Part shown: positions 11,301 through 22,600 of the stretch, piece after piece
Layout: each line of letters begins with the position of its first letter
Numbering within the stretch: the first letter of the stretch is position 1
Origin: Diphasiastrum complanatum
Taxonomy: Eukaryota > Streptophyta > Lycopodiopsida > Lycopodiales > Lycopodiaceae
Direction of reading: 5' to 3'
Length of the DNA stretch: 64,000 nt
Assembly (NCBI GenBank): GCA_029204225.1
Contig: CM055100.1
Location: 47,506,516 to 47,570,515 of the forward strand
Program-made: the position numbers and the translations under genes
Notes under the pieces: generated by a model
Database searches by the model: none
The model's input: only the letters and a program-made list of their open reading frames with translations
What the model was told of the DNA's origin: nothing

Positions 11301-13009
11301 TTGGCGTCGTTGCTGCTTTTTAAGATTTTTCTACACAACTTTATTTATCTTTCATTTTTTTTTCGCTTCCGTGTTTGTGTGTATGTTTGCATGCCTTTTC
11401 TCTTCACATTGCAGCACGAGACTTCTTTCCAGGTCCTCAACGAGCTGCTGAGCAACCTATCAAGCCGGGGGAACCAACAAAAGTGTCAACTTGGGCATTT
11501 TCTTTGAAAGAAGTGACCCAAGTGACATTTTTTTCAACCAAACAGGTATATCAGAATTCGTCGAGCTGTCTACAGCCATAACAGACATTGATCTTCCATT
11601 CTATCACCTCCATGAATTCTGACCGTGCACAAATTTTCTGAAAACACCCTGATATACTGTCAAAATCCATTGTTTTCCAGCCAAATCTTAGTTTTAGAAA
11701 TCGTCGAGTTCACTGAGGCTAGATCTATCAAAGATCAGTCCTCCAGCAGCTCCGCGAATTCTATCTCAAAGATCTAACATGTTTTTTGTTAGAAAATCAC
11801 TTTTTTCACTATTTCCCTTTTCTGTCAACAAAGCCTCAGTATCATAAATTGCCAGCCATACCACAAAATCGCCCATGGTCAGTACGATTTCTCTGCACCA
11901 TCTGCGAATTCTCTCCCTTAAAAAATTCCAAAAAACATACAAAAATCAGTATTTTGACAAAAAAGCACCCCTTGTCAGAATTTGCGAGTACTATAGTTGG
12001 ATTCATCTGACTGTCCATGATTTTAAGTATTGTCCACGAATTCTATTATAGCACAAAAGTCCAATTTTTGCCCAAACTTTTCCATTATGCAAGAAAACTA
12101 TCTTTTTTAACTTTCTCCAAGACTTTGATAATGCATGCCGTTTTTATGGACATACCTCTGAAACTGAAAAGCTTCGCCTATTTCCCATAGTACTCTATGG
12201 CACCATCAAGGAGTGGTACTTGAATCTCAAAGCTCCTGATCTTGCTTCTTGGACCACCCTCAAGGACACTCGGACTCAGAGCCCGTTCATTCAAATTAGA
12301 GTCGACTGAGAAAGTACAACGAACCATGCTTTTATCTTGATATGTATTAGGTGCTTCTTTTCTACTTTTTTTTTCCCCTCTCTTCTCCCTTTTTATTGTT
12401 TGCATGCCATCTCGACCACATTCTTGCTGTGATTTCTTGTTCCACCCATCAAGATACTGTCAGATCAGGTATACCAATAGTCTTCTCTGAGAAAACCACA
12501 AAAGTCATTAGTCTCAAACGAAATTTTTTCACAGCATCTCAGATAGAATTCGCCTGACATTTTTTTCACAGAGCATGATTCATTTTTGACCTCCGCGACT
12601 TCTGTCTCAGATAAAAAAAATGTCTAAAAATAGAAAAAAGGTAGTTTTTCTCATCAGATATCCATTCTCAGAATTCGCAGACAATTCGCTGGAGCTCAAA
12701 TTGATTCTCACGATTTTCCAACTATCTCCGCAAATTCTGATTAAATATATTTTTGCACTATCAGACGTTTTTCTCTTTTGGCAATAAAAAATCACTTACA
12801 AAAATTCGTGGGCCCTACGAAAGTTGACTCAAAATTTTGCGACCATCATTACCAAATCGTGGAGGCTGAGGACGATTTCTGGGTGAAGTTGCGAATTCCT
12901 GCCAAAAAAAGTCTTTCCACGAGTTCATTTTAGATTGCTGCTCTCGAGTTCATGCCAAATTTTTTCAAAATTTTCAAAATTCTCAGAGCAATCTAAAATC
13001 ACTGTTATC
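11301..13009 (+). other. Family A leader with recurring GCGAATTCT words
   Basis: The 1.7-kb untranslated region follows the primer-site-like TTGGCGTCGTTGC. The word GCGAATTCT, or a one-mismatch form, recurs at about 11756, 11906, 12037, 12592, 12728 and 12893, often preceded by CTCC or ATCT. The first roughly 450 bp match the inverted copy at 26076-26570. Short ORFs here (11244-11581) are not conserved in frame between the two copies and are probably not coding. Confidence 0.55.
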
Positions 13010-13543
13010 ATGGCTTCCAGCGATTCCTCGCTGAGCTTGCATTGCCGTAAACCCCCTCGTCCTTATTCAGGAGATATAGTCATGATCTATCTTAAGAATT
13101 ACGCCGAGCAGCTCACACTGGCCAAGGATATCCTCACGAACCTTGGATTTGATCTGACACTTTTTCGAGACCAGCAGAGGGAGAGCCTCATCCGAGCAGC
13201 CTACTCGACCTATTCGGATGAGTTCCAAACTTTCCGGATTACATCCAAGAGTGGCAGCTATTCTATTATCAACGTCTCTCCTAGGGATCTTCAGAGCGTC
13301 GGCTTTCCTAATCTAGGAGAGACAATCCATGGAAAGGGCACCAGCTATGAAACCCATAACTTTCTCCAAGGTATGCTCCATTACTACAAACTCATGCCCT
13401 TCCTGAACAAATTACGGTGGCAAATGATGGAGGGCATCGGCATGACAATCTACCACTCCCGACAGCAACAGTCTCGCCTCCAAGAAGCACAAAAGATCCA
13501 GGACGAAAAGGCGTCGATTGGTGTGGGACCACCAATCCAATAA
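13010..13543 (+). CDS. Family A ORF, internally deleted copy (unknown protein)
   Basis: A 177-codon ORF starting MASSDSSLSLHC at 13010 and ending GVGPPIQ, 12 bp before LTR 2. I chose the Met at 13010 because it follows the leader and the product looks hydrophilic from there. No gag zinc knuckle, protease or polymerase motif is seen. From NFLQGMLHYYK onward it matches the end of the second ORF (15685-15754) almost exactly, while its first part is absent there. It therefore appears to be the N-terminus joined by deletion to the C-terminus of a longer family protein. A gag-like role is only a guess. Confidence 0.5.
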   Translation: MASSDSSLSLHCRKPPRPYSGDIVMIYLKNYAEQLTLAKDILTNLGFDLTLFRDQQRESLIRAAYSTYSDEFQTFRITSKSGSYSIINVSPRDLQSVGFPNLGETIHGKGTSYETHNFLQGMLHYYKLMPFLNKLRWQMMEGIGMTIYHSRQQQSRLQEAQKIQDEKASIGVGPPIQ

Positions 13544-13555
13544 GGAGGGGGATAA

Positions 13556-14319
13556 TATTAGCAACTGTGCTAACACAGAGAAAATAAAAAAATAATAATA
13601 AAACTCCGTGGCATGTGTTTTGTGAGACCACGTTTGAGTATTTGTCAATAAACTTCAAGCCATGGCATGTGAGTAGAAGCTTAGCTTAAACTTAGATTTA
13701 GAACTTAGACTTAGGAAACTTAATATTAGAAATATTTTATCTTAAGTTCTCCTAAGTTAAGAAATTTGAAGTTCTAAATCCTAAGTTAGAAGTTCTTGAA
13801 AAGCTAGAAACAAATTAGTCCCATAAGTTAGAGACACTTATGGAAGACCCTCCTTGCCATAAAAGGAGAGGCATTTGCATTGTAACCAACACTTTTGAGA
13901 TTAAACTATCTCGCTCTCTATTTTGGAGAATTATCATTCTCTGTCATTTGTGTTCCCTTTGGAAAGGTGCATAGCTTGAGGGAAGGTGCTCGGGCCTCCT
14001 CTTGCCTCCTTTTCATCGGTTTATTGTGGCATGTTCTTTATTGCTTATTTGCCTAATATTAGCCGCAATATTATTTATCACCCTTTGGGTGTTAAGTAGA
14101 ATTTGGATAAAACAGCTTGCTAGTTGGGTAACCCTTAGCAAGGGTCTGTATTTTGTCACCTTAGATAGTTTCATTTCCGTTTTGAGCACTAGTTGGGTAA
14201 GCCTTAGTGCTTCCGTCATTACTTCTTAGTTTCACATTTCTGTTTGAACCTTGGTAGAAACTTAGAAAGTGGACGAATCTCTACATCCCTATACTACACC
14301 TGTAAGTAGATCTAGCCAC
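13556..14319 (+). repeat. Family A LTR 2, 3'-truncated
   Basis: Begins TATTAGCAACTGTGC directly after the polypurine run and follows LTR 3 base for base until TCTAGCCAC at 14319. The last roughly 40 bp, ending in CAACA, are missing and sequence encoding the second ORF begins. It carries two hairpins, 14116-14142 (CTTGCTA/TAGCAAG) and 14185-14211 (AGCACTA/TAGTGCT), and a TATA-like CCATAAAAGG near 13857. Confidence 0.75.
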
Positions 14320-15754
14320 AGAACCTCACGAATTACAATCAACAACAACAGCAGATGCTACTCCATCTCCAGAACCAGCTCAACTGAAGGTATCCAACAT
14401 GCGACAAACCATCGATACCCTCAAAGCCGAGAATGATGAGGCTGTAGCAGATTCACAAGCAGCACATTCCGCTATGAAGGAACAGTTGGAAATGGTGGAC
14501 TTCAACGACTTCGCACCACCAGCTATTCCTGAGGGAACTGCCATTCCAGTGGTGGCCTATCAAACGTTGGCCCAAAAGCTGAAAGCCACGACGGAGCAAC
14601 ACTCAAAATTACATCAATCATACATTGCTTTCGTCGAGGCCCTAAACCAGCACATAGCCACCTTGGAAGAACGCTTAAAGGCTGCTGCCTAGTCGACACC
14701 GTCGGTTCATGCAGAGCACGCCCAATTCCATGATTTGGAACACCACTTTGATGGACCAGATGGTGGAGATGGAGCAGGATTTCAACAGCCTCCTCTTGCC
14801 ACTCAAGGCTCTGCATTTCAAGGCCAACCCCCAGGGCAAGGAGCTCAAACACCAATCAATCCATCGGGCTCTAGGGGTACCAGCTCCCAACATTTTATTT
14901 TCCCTTCCACCGCTTCTAACCCCCTTGACACCACTAACCCCACCTTCATTCCACGACCATTTTCTCCTGAGTCACAAAGAATTGTAGAAGCTAACCCCTC
15001 GTATCCTCTATCTCCTGATCCCGATCCACAAACCGGACACGAGATTGCCTTTGAAGCCCCAACCATCCGACACAGAATCACGCACACAGAACCAAGCAAG
15101 GAGTTGCGCGCCTCTTAGGAGTTTGCAAAGAAGTATCCAACAATGAAAGAGCGAGGTGGCTACATACTACCAGATTTGGACCAGTGTCAGACAGATAAAG
15201 CAGTAGTCAAACTCCTAGATCCACAACCTCTCTGGCATCATCGGCTCTTCCAGCAAAGTAGGACCTCAATGACACGGTATCTCGAAGCTCCCTCCTACAT
15301 GCGAACCAATCCTTATTACTATCAAGTAGCGAGGCGAGAACTGTTTCCTGCCACCAAGATCAAGAACAGAATCTTTTGGCCTAAGCTCACAGGCGTGGAT
15401 ACCGGCAACTTAGCTGAAGACATGGTCACCAACTACCGAGTATTCTACCAGAAGCACCATGGCAATCCTGATCGTGATGTCAGATACTTTGCGGATAATT
15501 GCGGCCTGGTGGCATTTCTGGCAGAACTCAGAGGTTTTTGGGATCGAGGATTACCCCCAGTCGCCCTTGACATCAATAAACCCTTGTGGACGCAAGACGA
15601 CCATATCAACGTTGCAAGGCTCTATTATCGCGCTGCACTCACTTCCGCCCTGCACGTTGATATGGTGGAGCTATGGAAAAACCATAACTTTCTCCAAGGT
15701 ATGCTCCATTACTACAAACCCATGCCCTTCCTGAACAAATTACGTGGCAAATGA
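14320..15754 (+). pseudogene. Family A ORF, second copy lacking its N-terminus
   Basis: One reading frame runs from the LTR 2 junction to 15754, broken only by TAG codons at 14690 and 15116. The order is a Ser/Thr/Pro-rich start; a helical coiled-coil region (about 14399-14690, with LKAENDEAV..ATLEERLKAAA); a Pro/Gly/Gln-rich linker (14735-15118); and a folded-looking C-terminal part (15125-15754) with LDPQPLWHH and NPYYYQVARRELFP. The frame ends early at NKLRGK because one G is missing at about 15743 relative to the other copy. No pol motif is seen. The family is unknown to me. Coiled coil plus linker plus basic domain is compatible with a capsid-type protein, but that is inference. Confidence 0.55.
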
Positions 15755-15882
15755 TGGAGGGCATCGGCACGACAATCTACCACTCCTGACAACAACAGTC
15801 TCGCCGCCAAGAAGCACAAAAGATCCAAGATGAAAAGGCGTCGATTGGTGTGGGACCACCAATCCAATAAGGAGGGAGATAA

Positions 15883-16689
15883 TGTTAGCAATTGTGCTAA
15901 CACAGAGAAAATAAAAAAATAATAATAAAACTTCGTGGCATGTGTTTTGTAAGACCACGTATGAGTATCTGTCAATAAACTTCAAGCCATGTCATGTGAG
16001 TAGAAGCTTAAATAATAATAAAATAGCTTAAACTTAGACTTAGAACTTAGACTTAGGAAACTTAAGATTAGAAATATTTTATCTTAAATTTTCCTAAGTT
16101 AAGAAATTTGAAGCTCTAAATCCTAAGTTAGAAGTTCTTGAAAAGCTAGAAACAGATTAGTCCCATAAGTTAGTAGACACTTATGGAAGACCCTCCTTGC
16201 CATAAAAGGAGAGTTATTTGCATTGTAACCAACACTTTTGAGATTAAGCTATCTTGCTCTCTATTTTGGAGAATTATCATTCTATGTCATTTGTGTTCCC
16301 TTTGGAAAGGTGCATAGCTTGAGGGAAGGTGCTCGGACCTCCTCTTGCCTCCTTTTCATCGGTTTATTGTGGCATGTTCTTTATTGCTTATTTGCTTAAT
16401 ATTAGCCGCAATATTATTTTATGACCCTTTGGGTGTTAAGTAGAATTTAGATTAAACACCTTGCTAGTTGGGTAAGCCTTAGCAAGGGTTTGTATTTTGT
16501 CACGTTAGATAGTTTCATTTCCGTTTTGAGCACTAGTTGGGTAAGCCTTAGTGCTTCCGTCATTACTTCTTAGTTTCACATTTCTGTTTGAACCTTGGTA
16601 GAAACTTAAAAAGTGGACGAATCTCTACATCCCTATACTACACTTGTAAGTAGATCTAGCTACCACACACACTAGAAATACTTCCAACA
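15883..16689 (+). repeat. Family A LTR 3 (807 bp, best preserved)
   Basis: Starts TGTTAGCAATTG after the polypurine tract and ends ATACTTCCAACA, giving the canonical TG..CA ends. It holds hairpins at 16459-16487 (CCTTGCTA/TAGCAAGG, 8 bp) and 16529-16555 (AGCACTA/TAGTGCT) with identical loops, and a TATA-like CCATAAAAGG near 16200. Confidence 0.8.
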
Positions 16690-17634
16690 TCTACACAAAA
16701 CTGCACATTATCACCACAATACCAAACATATGAATATTAAAGTAAGTCAAATTCGTATAGAGTCATCACAGTCAAACATATCATATTGACCAGACCTAAC
16801 AACCCGCAAAAGCTCCAAGTTGAGGAGAATATGCTCACCTGCATCCATTTACAACAACAACCGTATTAGAACAGGGTCATTTTTTGGGAACTACAAGTAT
16901 CTACACGTACTCTTAGTTGTTATCCATGTCGCATCAAGTAGTCATTGCCAAGTTAGGTGACTCTAATTTTGTCCATATCATAAGTAAAAAGTCGCGGACA
17001 TTGTTTCAACTTTACTCAAAGCTACAAAATTATAAGGTTAACAATGTATAATCAGTGCTTGAAAGTCAACAATTGCAAAAGTACAAATAAAGTAGACAAT
17101 GACATCCATACTAGATTTAAAGTAGAGCTCAAAACTATCTGCCATTACCCTCTTCAAAATGCTTATCGGAACACCATCCCTTTTTCTAAGTGACAACTTA
17201 GAAAAATGCTTATTGCACTGTCAATTTCAAATTGTCAGGGCATTACCATCCACAAATAAGTATATGTAGACTTTAACAGGTAGGTCTAATCCAAGTCATA
17301 TAACTAAACCCATCATACCCTTTATATTAGAAATAGTCGAAGTGTAACCACAAGCTTAAACATAAAGCAGTACACTTCAAAGGAAACCTTGTTAATGAAA
17401 GTTAAGCATCAACGAGTAGTGAATTCATGATCATTTCATGGCACTTCAACTCTTCATACTCGTTAGTAGCAACAACCATATTGAGGGGATTAGAAGACTA
17501 TTCACACAAATTTTTTTCATTGTTAACATTCATAGTGTTGTACAAAGTCTGATCAAAAGAACTCAAGACAGTTCGTTCATTGTGATCAGATTGACCGAAA
17601 GAAGCAAGTAAATCATGAGAGCATTTCTTAATTA

Positions 17635-17695
<61 letters not shown>

Positions 17696-18900
17696 CATTA
17701 ATGCACATTGTAAGCTAAGCCATTAAACCAATAGAAGATAGTGATTCTTTAGAATGACAGAGGTCTTGCTCGTTTCTACTCATGTACTTTCAACTTTTTT
17801 AAGCTCTTTTATCCAATCAAAATATTGCACATTTGTCATTTCCATTTATGCTTATCAAGTAGTTGTGCTTGCATCTATTATTCTAATGATTTCTCATCAA
17901 CATTTTTTCTAAACATATTGTACACTCACAATGTCTATTTGTAATTTGTCATGTTCATAGTAGAATCTATATTCATCTTAAATGTCATATTGATTGATGA
18001 TTAGACTTGCTACAATTTGCCTAAATTAAGTTGTTCTCCACATACATAGTTTTTGTCTTTCTATAATTTAGGCTTTGATCATCAAACAATATTCTCGTGG
18101 CTATCTCAGATGCCTCAATGATTACTGACATGGTTGTGACAAACATGTATACTTTTTCTGATAATTAATTGATTTCCAACATCTAGACCCATGTATTATT
18201 GCCATCAACTTCAAATGTAATTTTGAAGTTCGGAGAACTGCCTATGGACTTGATTTTTGGGGTGCTATTTGAAAAATGACTAAGATTTGCAAACTAGATA
18301 TGGTCTAGGTGTTGTGCCTATGTCGACGACATTGTTGAAGAATCTACATAAGGAACACTTTGTTTTTGGCATACATTGTTGATGATGTTGTACTAGAGAT
18401 GTACTCTTTAGAACATATATGACAAAAACTTTTTTGACATGATTGTTAATTTCATGTCTCACTATGTTAAACTAAAAACAATAGTTCAAATTCCCTCTAG
18501 TAATCACAATGTAGTGCAACTTTATGTCCACATTTTGTTTTTTTTTTTTATTGTTGTCATTTTTTAATGGCATCTTACATGATTCGTTCACTATGCACAT
18601 AATACCTTCTATACACACATACTTGATTTACTTTGAATTTTGATATTAGTAAATCGTAAAGAACAAACATCAAAAGGTAACTATCCACATGCTACATTTT
18701 TTCAGCTAAAAAATGTTGTGGAACTCGCAATTAACTACTTGCAGAATGTCAAAACCCTTGTCCAACCATGGGGAAGCCTCAAGGATGGTAGCTTTGAAGC
18801 ATCCTCACCATTGGATGAGGGTGTGGCCATGCTTGCACCCTCAAGTCACAATTGAGTATAATATGTTCTTTGTAGGTCCACTTTCCACGCAGATTCCCCA
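16690..18900. other. AT-rich intergenic DNA, no gene recognised
   Basis: Apart from the (TG)n tract, no ORF, repeat boundary or RNA gene can be supported here. Short ORFs at 18280-18462 and 18640-18925 have no domain signals. Confidence 0.55.
17639..17692. repeat. (TG)n microsatellite, about 27 units
   Basis: An uninterrupted TG dinucleotide run. It is the source of a spurious poly-His/Thr ORF on the other strand. Confidence 0.98.
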
Positions 18901-19905
18901 TGTATGTTCACCTATACTGGTGTAAGTGGTGGGGCTTTGGGCCCCATGTCCAATAAATGCCACTAGTACATTATCCAAATTCAACTTTAGGCCACTTGCA
19001 CTTATTTCCAACAAGTGGCCATGTGTAAAAGTCTTATTTTCCTATTTGTGGAAGCTCCTACTAATTGGGGTAGTAACTCCACTTTTGCATTGCACTTTTG
19101 ACTTGCTTATGTAGCAAACCACCCTTACTAATTTTGCATTGAAATTGCTTATCAAGCCTATACATTTGCAATTGTATGTCCATTCCATCATTTTCTTTTG
19201 AATGGTACATCAAGAATACTAGAGCTATAAAATAATCACATTTGTACGTAAGTGCATTGGTTGTTAAATACCATTGTATGTTCACCTAGACCGTGGTGGG
19301 ACTGTGGCCCATGTCCAACAAATGCCATTAGTACATTATCCACATTCAACTTTGTGCTTACCTCCAACAAGTGACCATGTGTGAAAGTCTTATTTTTTTA
19401 CTAATTGGGATGGTAACTCCACTTTTGAAATGCATTATAACCTTCTTGTGTAGGAAACCACCCTTAGTACGTTTGCATTACGAAGATTTTTAAGCCTATA
19501 CATGTGTGATTGTATCTCCACACCATCACATTTTTCTAAAAGGTACATCAAGAGTACTAGAGCTGTAATATCATAGTGCACGTATAAGTGTTAAATACCA
19601 ATGTATGCTCACCTATGTAAGTGGTGGGTCCCATGTCCGATGAGTGCCATTAATATATAATTTAAATTCACACGCATGATGCTGCTTGTGCTTACCTCCT
19701 ACTTGGGGAGTTAACTCTTATTCCACTACTGAAATGCACTTTAACTTCATTTTGTATGAAACCACCCTTAGTACATTTGCATTTAAAGTGTTCCTATAAA
19801 TTTGTGATTGTATGTCCACATCATCATTTTTTTAAGGTACACGAAAACTACTAGAGTTGTAACATGATCACTTTTGTGCACTGAGTGTCAAATACCAGTG
19901 TAGCT
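18901..19905. repeat. Three-copy tandem repeat, unit 300-370 bp
   Basis: Copies start at 18901, 19275 and 19602 with TGTATG(T/C)TCACCTA and run through AAATGCCA..GTACATTAT, AACTCCACTTTTG, AAACCACCCTTA, ATTGTATGTCCA and GTACATCAAGA.TACTAGAGCT to a closing TTAAATACCA. The copies are clearly diverged and get shorter, so this is an old satellite-like array or tandem duplication. No conserved ORF runs through the units. Confidence 0.75.
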
Positions 19906-22031
19906 AGGAAAATTACTACTCAATTTGACTAATTTTAAATTTGATGTAACAGCCAACTCATTGTTGCATTAGTCTTACTGAATTGATGGACATAGCTCAA
20001 AGAACTAAGGAAGCACCTTGAGAAGTTGTCGATGCTAACATTGTTGTATAGTTTGCCTCTAGTGTATCATGATTATGGAATTATTTTAATGATATAACAT
20101 AGCTCTTCACAAATTTTAGTAGCTCATTAGAATGTTGCTTCAAGACAAAACAAAAAGGCAAAACATATTAGCCACAAAAGATGCTTGGGAGCAAGCCTTC
20201 ACCCGAGGTAAGAAAAAGTGGCAAGAACCAACAAGGCAAGGGAAAGGCCACAAAGGAGAAAAGAGATGGAACAATAATTTTTTGGATTGCAAGTAAGCGT
20301 TAATTCTACTTTGCATTTCATTTTACTAACATACAATTTTCTTTGTTTATCATTGTGCAATTGATAGTCACTATTGTAAGATTAGAATTGCATGCACATA
20401 AACCATATTTTCTAGCATGTGCTAGAGTATGTAGATCCATGCTAGTTTTTCTACAATATGGGAATGTCAATCTGTGCCCTGGATGAAATGTGGCATTAAG
20501 GAGTAGGACTCCCATAACGAAGTGGTAAGTTTAGAGTCCTATGAGACTATAATTACCCTAGTCATTAAGAGAGTGAAAGTGAAGTGTGCTACGTGAATCT
20601 GAAAATATCACATGGAGATAGTGTGTAGATACATGTGCATGGAGAAGTTTGGCTATCCCTTTGACCGTAAAAGTATGATGATTAGTAAAATTGTGACATA
20701 CTTGTGTGATGTTATTCATCTTTTATGTGTTGCGTAAAGCCTTGAATTACAGCTATGTTGGGTAGATTGTGTAATCACAAACCCTAGTATCTCGTGAGAG
20801 ACATATTATATTTATAATTAAAAAACCAAGCACGCTTCTCACAAAATCGATTATGAATTAATAATTTCAAAAAATGAAAGAAACTTGGACGTGTCCTATG
20901 GCTCACTTAGACAACAATGGTGTGTAGTGTGTACAACTTTTGTACTTAAGACTTAAGAGACAATAGTTTTTTATTATTGGACAAGAAACATAACAACCGT
21001 AGGGTGATATGCTTGCTACTCAGCCAATCTTTGTTAAGGATGGTGCATTCCCAAGTAAGGGTCAAGGTGGGTATAGGCAAATCGGAGGAGCAACAAGGGA
21101 TATGTAAAAATGATACTAGAACTCTTTCATAAAAAAGTAAAGGCCAGTAGATTGCATTCATGGGGTGCTCAAGTACAAGACCTAACACCATTGCCAACTA
21201 TCACTATGATAAAATATTTGGAGTGATGTATACAAGTCATAGTTGGGGTGGTGATTGAGCAATCTACTCCAATTACTGTTTGATAGTATTCTAAAGGTAG
21301 CTATTAAATGAGTTGCATTTCATCATTATAGAAAGACTTAAAAACAATAAAAGGAAGGTAAACTAACATTCTTGAGAAGAGTTTCTATAGATCAATGTTA
21401 TGCAAAAGATAATCTCTGGCATAACAAAAGAGATGTGTATCCTCAACCTTATGGATGTTGGAAAAAGGAAAGAAGACCGACACAAACAAAACTTGCATTT
21501 GATAGATGCAAAGGTTGGGCTTTGCGGAATGATCCTTCTTCAATGCATGACTACGCCTATCAAATTCGAGCCATACTATCATGACAAGAGTCACATTTGA
21601 TTCTACTTGATTATAATATTGAAATCATCATAATCTATAAAATTGGTTTCGTAGACAAACATAATTAAAGTAGAGTATTGATATGTGTAAGTGTTTGATA
21701 GATCAGACAAAACTATAAGGAAATGAAAGAAAATAATAGTTTATTACAAAACTATACATTCATAATATTGAATGCAATAAAATTGTATAATTGAATTCAA
21801 TAAGTAGCATGTACAAATCAGATGAATTAATAGTACAAGACTATAGTGGATGCAACTGCATACTCAATAACAATTCTGAATACCGATCGTCTATGTCTGA
21901 AACACTCCCATTAATAAGCAACGGAATGCTTCTAACAATACTCTATCACAAATTGAGTTCTTAATCAATTGACTTGAAAAATGATCAGTTGCCTATACTT
22001 GTTAGGAATGTCTACTTATCCGAAATCATGC
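19906..22031. other. AT-rich intergenic DNA, no gene recognised
   Basis: Read on both strands. ORFs at 20318-20515, 20946-21197 and 21372-21600 are short, overlap one another on opposite strands and show no domain. Nothing else can be supported. Confidence 0.55.
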
Positions 22032-22600
22032 TTGATGTAGGTCATATCTATGTACATATCATGATTACACATGTGTGGAGCCTATTCCCATGTGTGAACC
22101 AAATTCATATATCATTTAAATCAATCATCTAGTATGTACATATCATTGGATTTGAGATCTAGTGGCTACAGACCAAAATCTAGTTTTCTAGCTATATATG
22201 GCACCTTTTTATTGGTAGAATGTGCTACAATATTGAGTTTAGTATTGATCTCCCATGTGTAGAGGTCTGCTCACACATGTGGAAAAATCAGTAGAAGTTG
22301 AGTTTAGGCTTGTAGAAGGCTTTTTGTCTAAAGTTTCTATAAGTTAGGGAAATTATCCAGAATCAAGGAGGTGCCTTAAATCATGGAAGTCATGGACCAT
22401 GTGCCAAGTTTGATGTGATTGATGGATCCAAAGGTGACTAGGTATCCTCACACGTGCCAGATCTGATGAATCGGCAACAACTTGAGATCCCACTCATGTA
22501 TATATAGAGCCTCAATTGGCCATAATGAACAAGCAATTTAAATCTTGGTTTTGGAGCATTTCTTGAGTTATCTCTCTATTTGTCTTAGGAAATGAGTATT
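22032..22600 (+). repeat. Copia B left LTR (approximate ends)
   Basis: The stretch about 22046-22475 is 85-90% identical by eye to the reverse complement of 25646-26075. The part with TATATATAG (22499) and the downstream transcribed region has no counterpart on the right. The exact LTR end and primer site are not clear, so the right boundary is approximate. Confidence 0.55.

Larger units (their letters stand above)
10318..16689 (+). mobile_element. Family A: composite non-autonomous LTR element with three LTRs
   Basis: Three LTRs in the same orientation (10318-11300, 13556-14319, 15883-16689) separate two internal regions. Both internal regions end with the same roughly 200 bp, stop at GGAGGGRGATAA (a polypurine tract) and run straight into an LTR. 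After the first LTR comes TTGGCGTCGTTGC, which resembles the tRNA-Asp primer site of plant Athila-type gypsy elements. No protease, reverse transcriptase or integrase is found. The layout LTR-ORF-LTR(cut)-ORF-LTR suggests unequal recombination or nesting of two copies. No matching target duplication flanks the composite (GTTGC versus TCTAC). Closest described class: gag-only or ORF-only non-autonomous LTR elements (TR-GAG/LARD type). Confidence 0.75.

Noticed and set aside
14523-15099. Overlapping ORFs on both strands at the family A ORF
   Set aside because: Shadows of the plus-strand frame, favoured by its Pro/Gly-rich, GC-richer linker.
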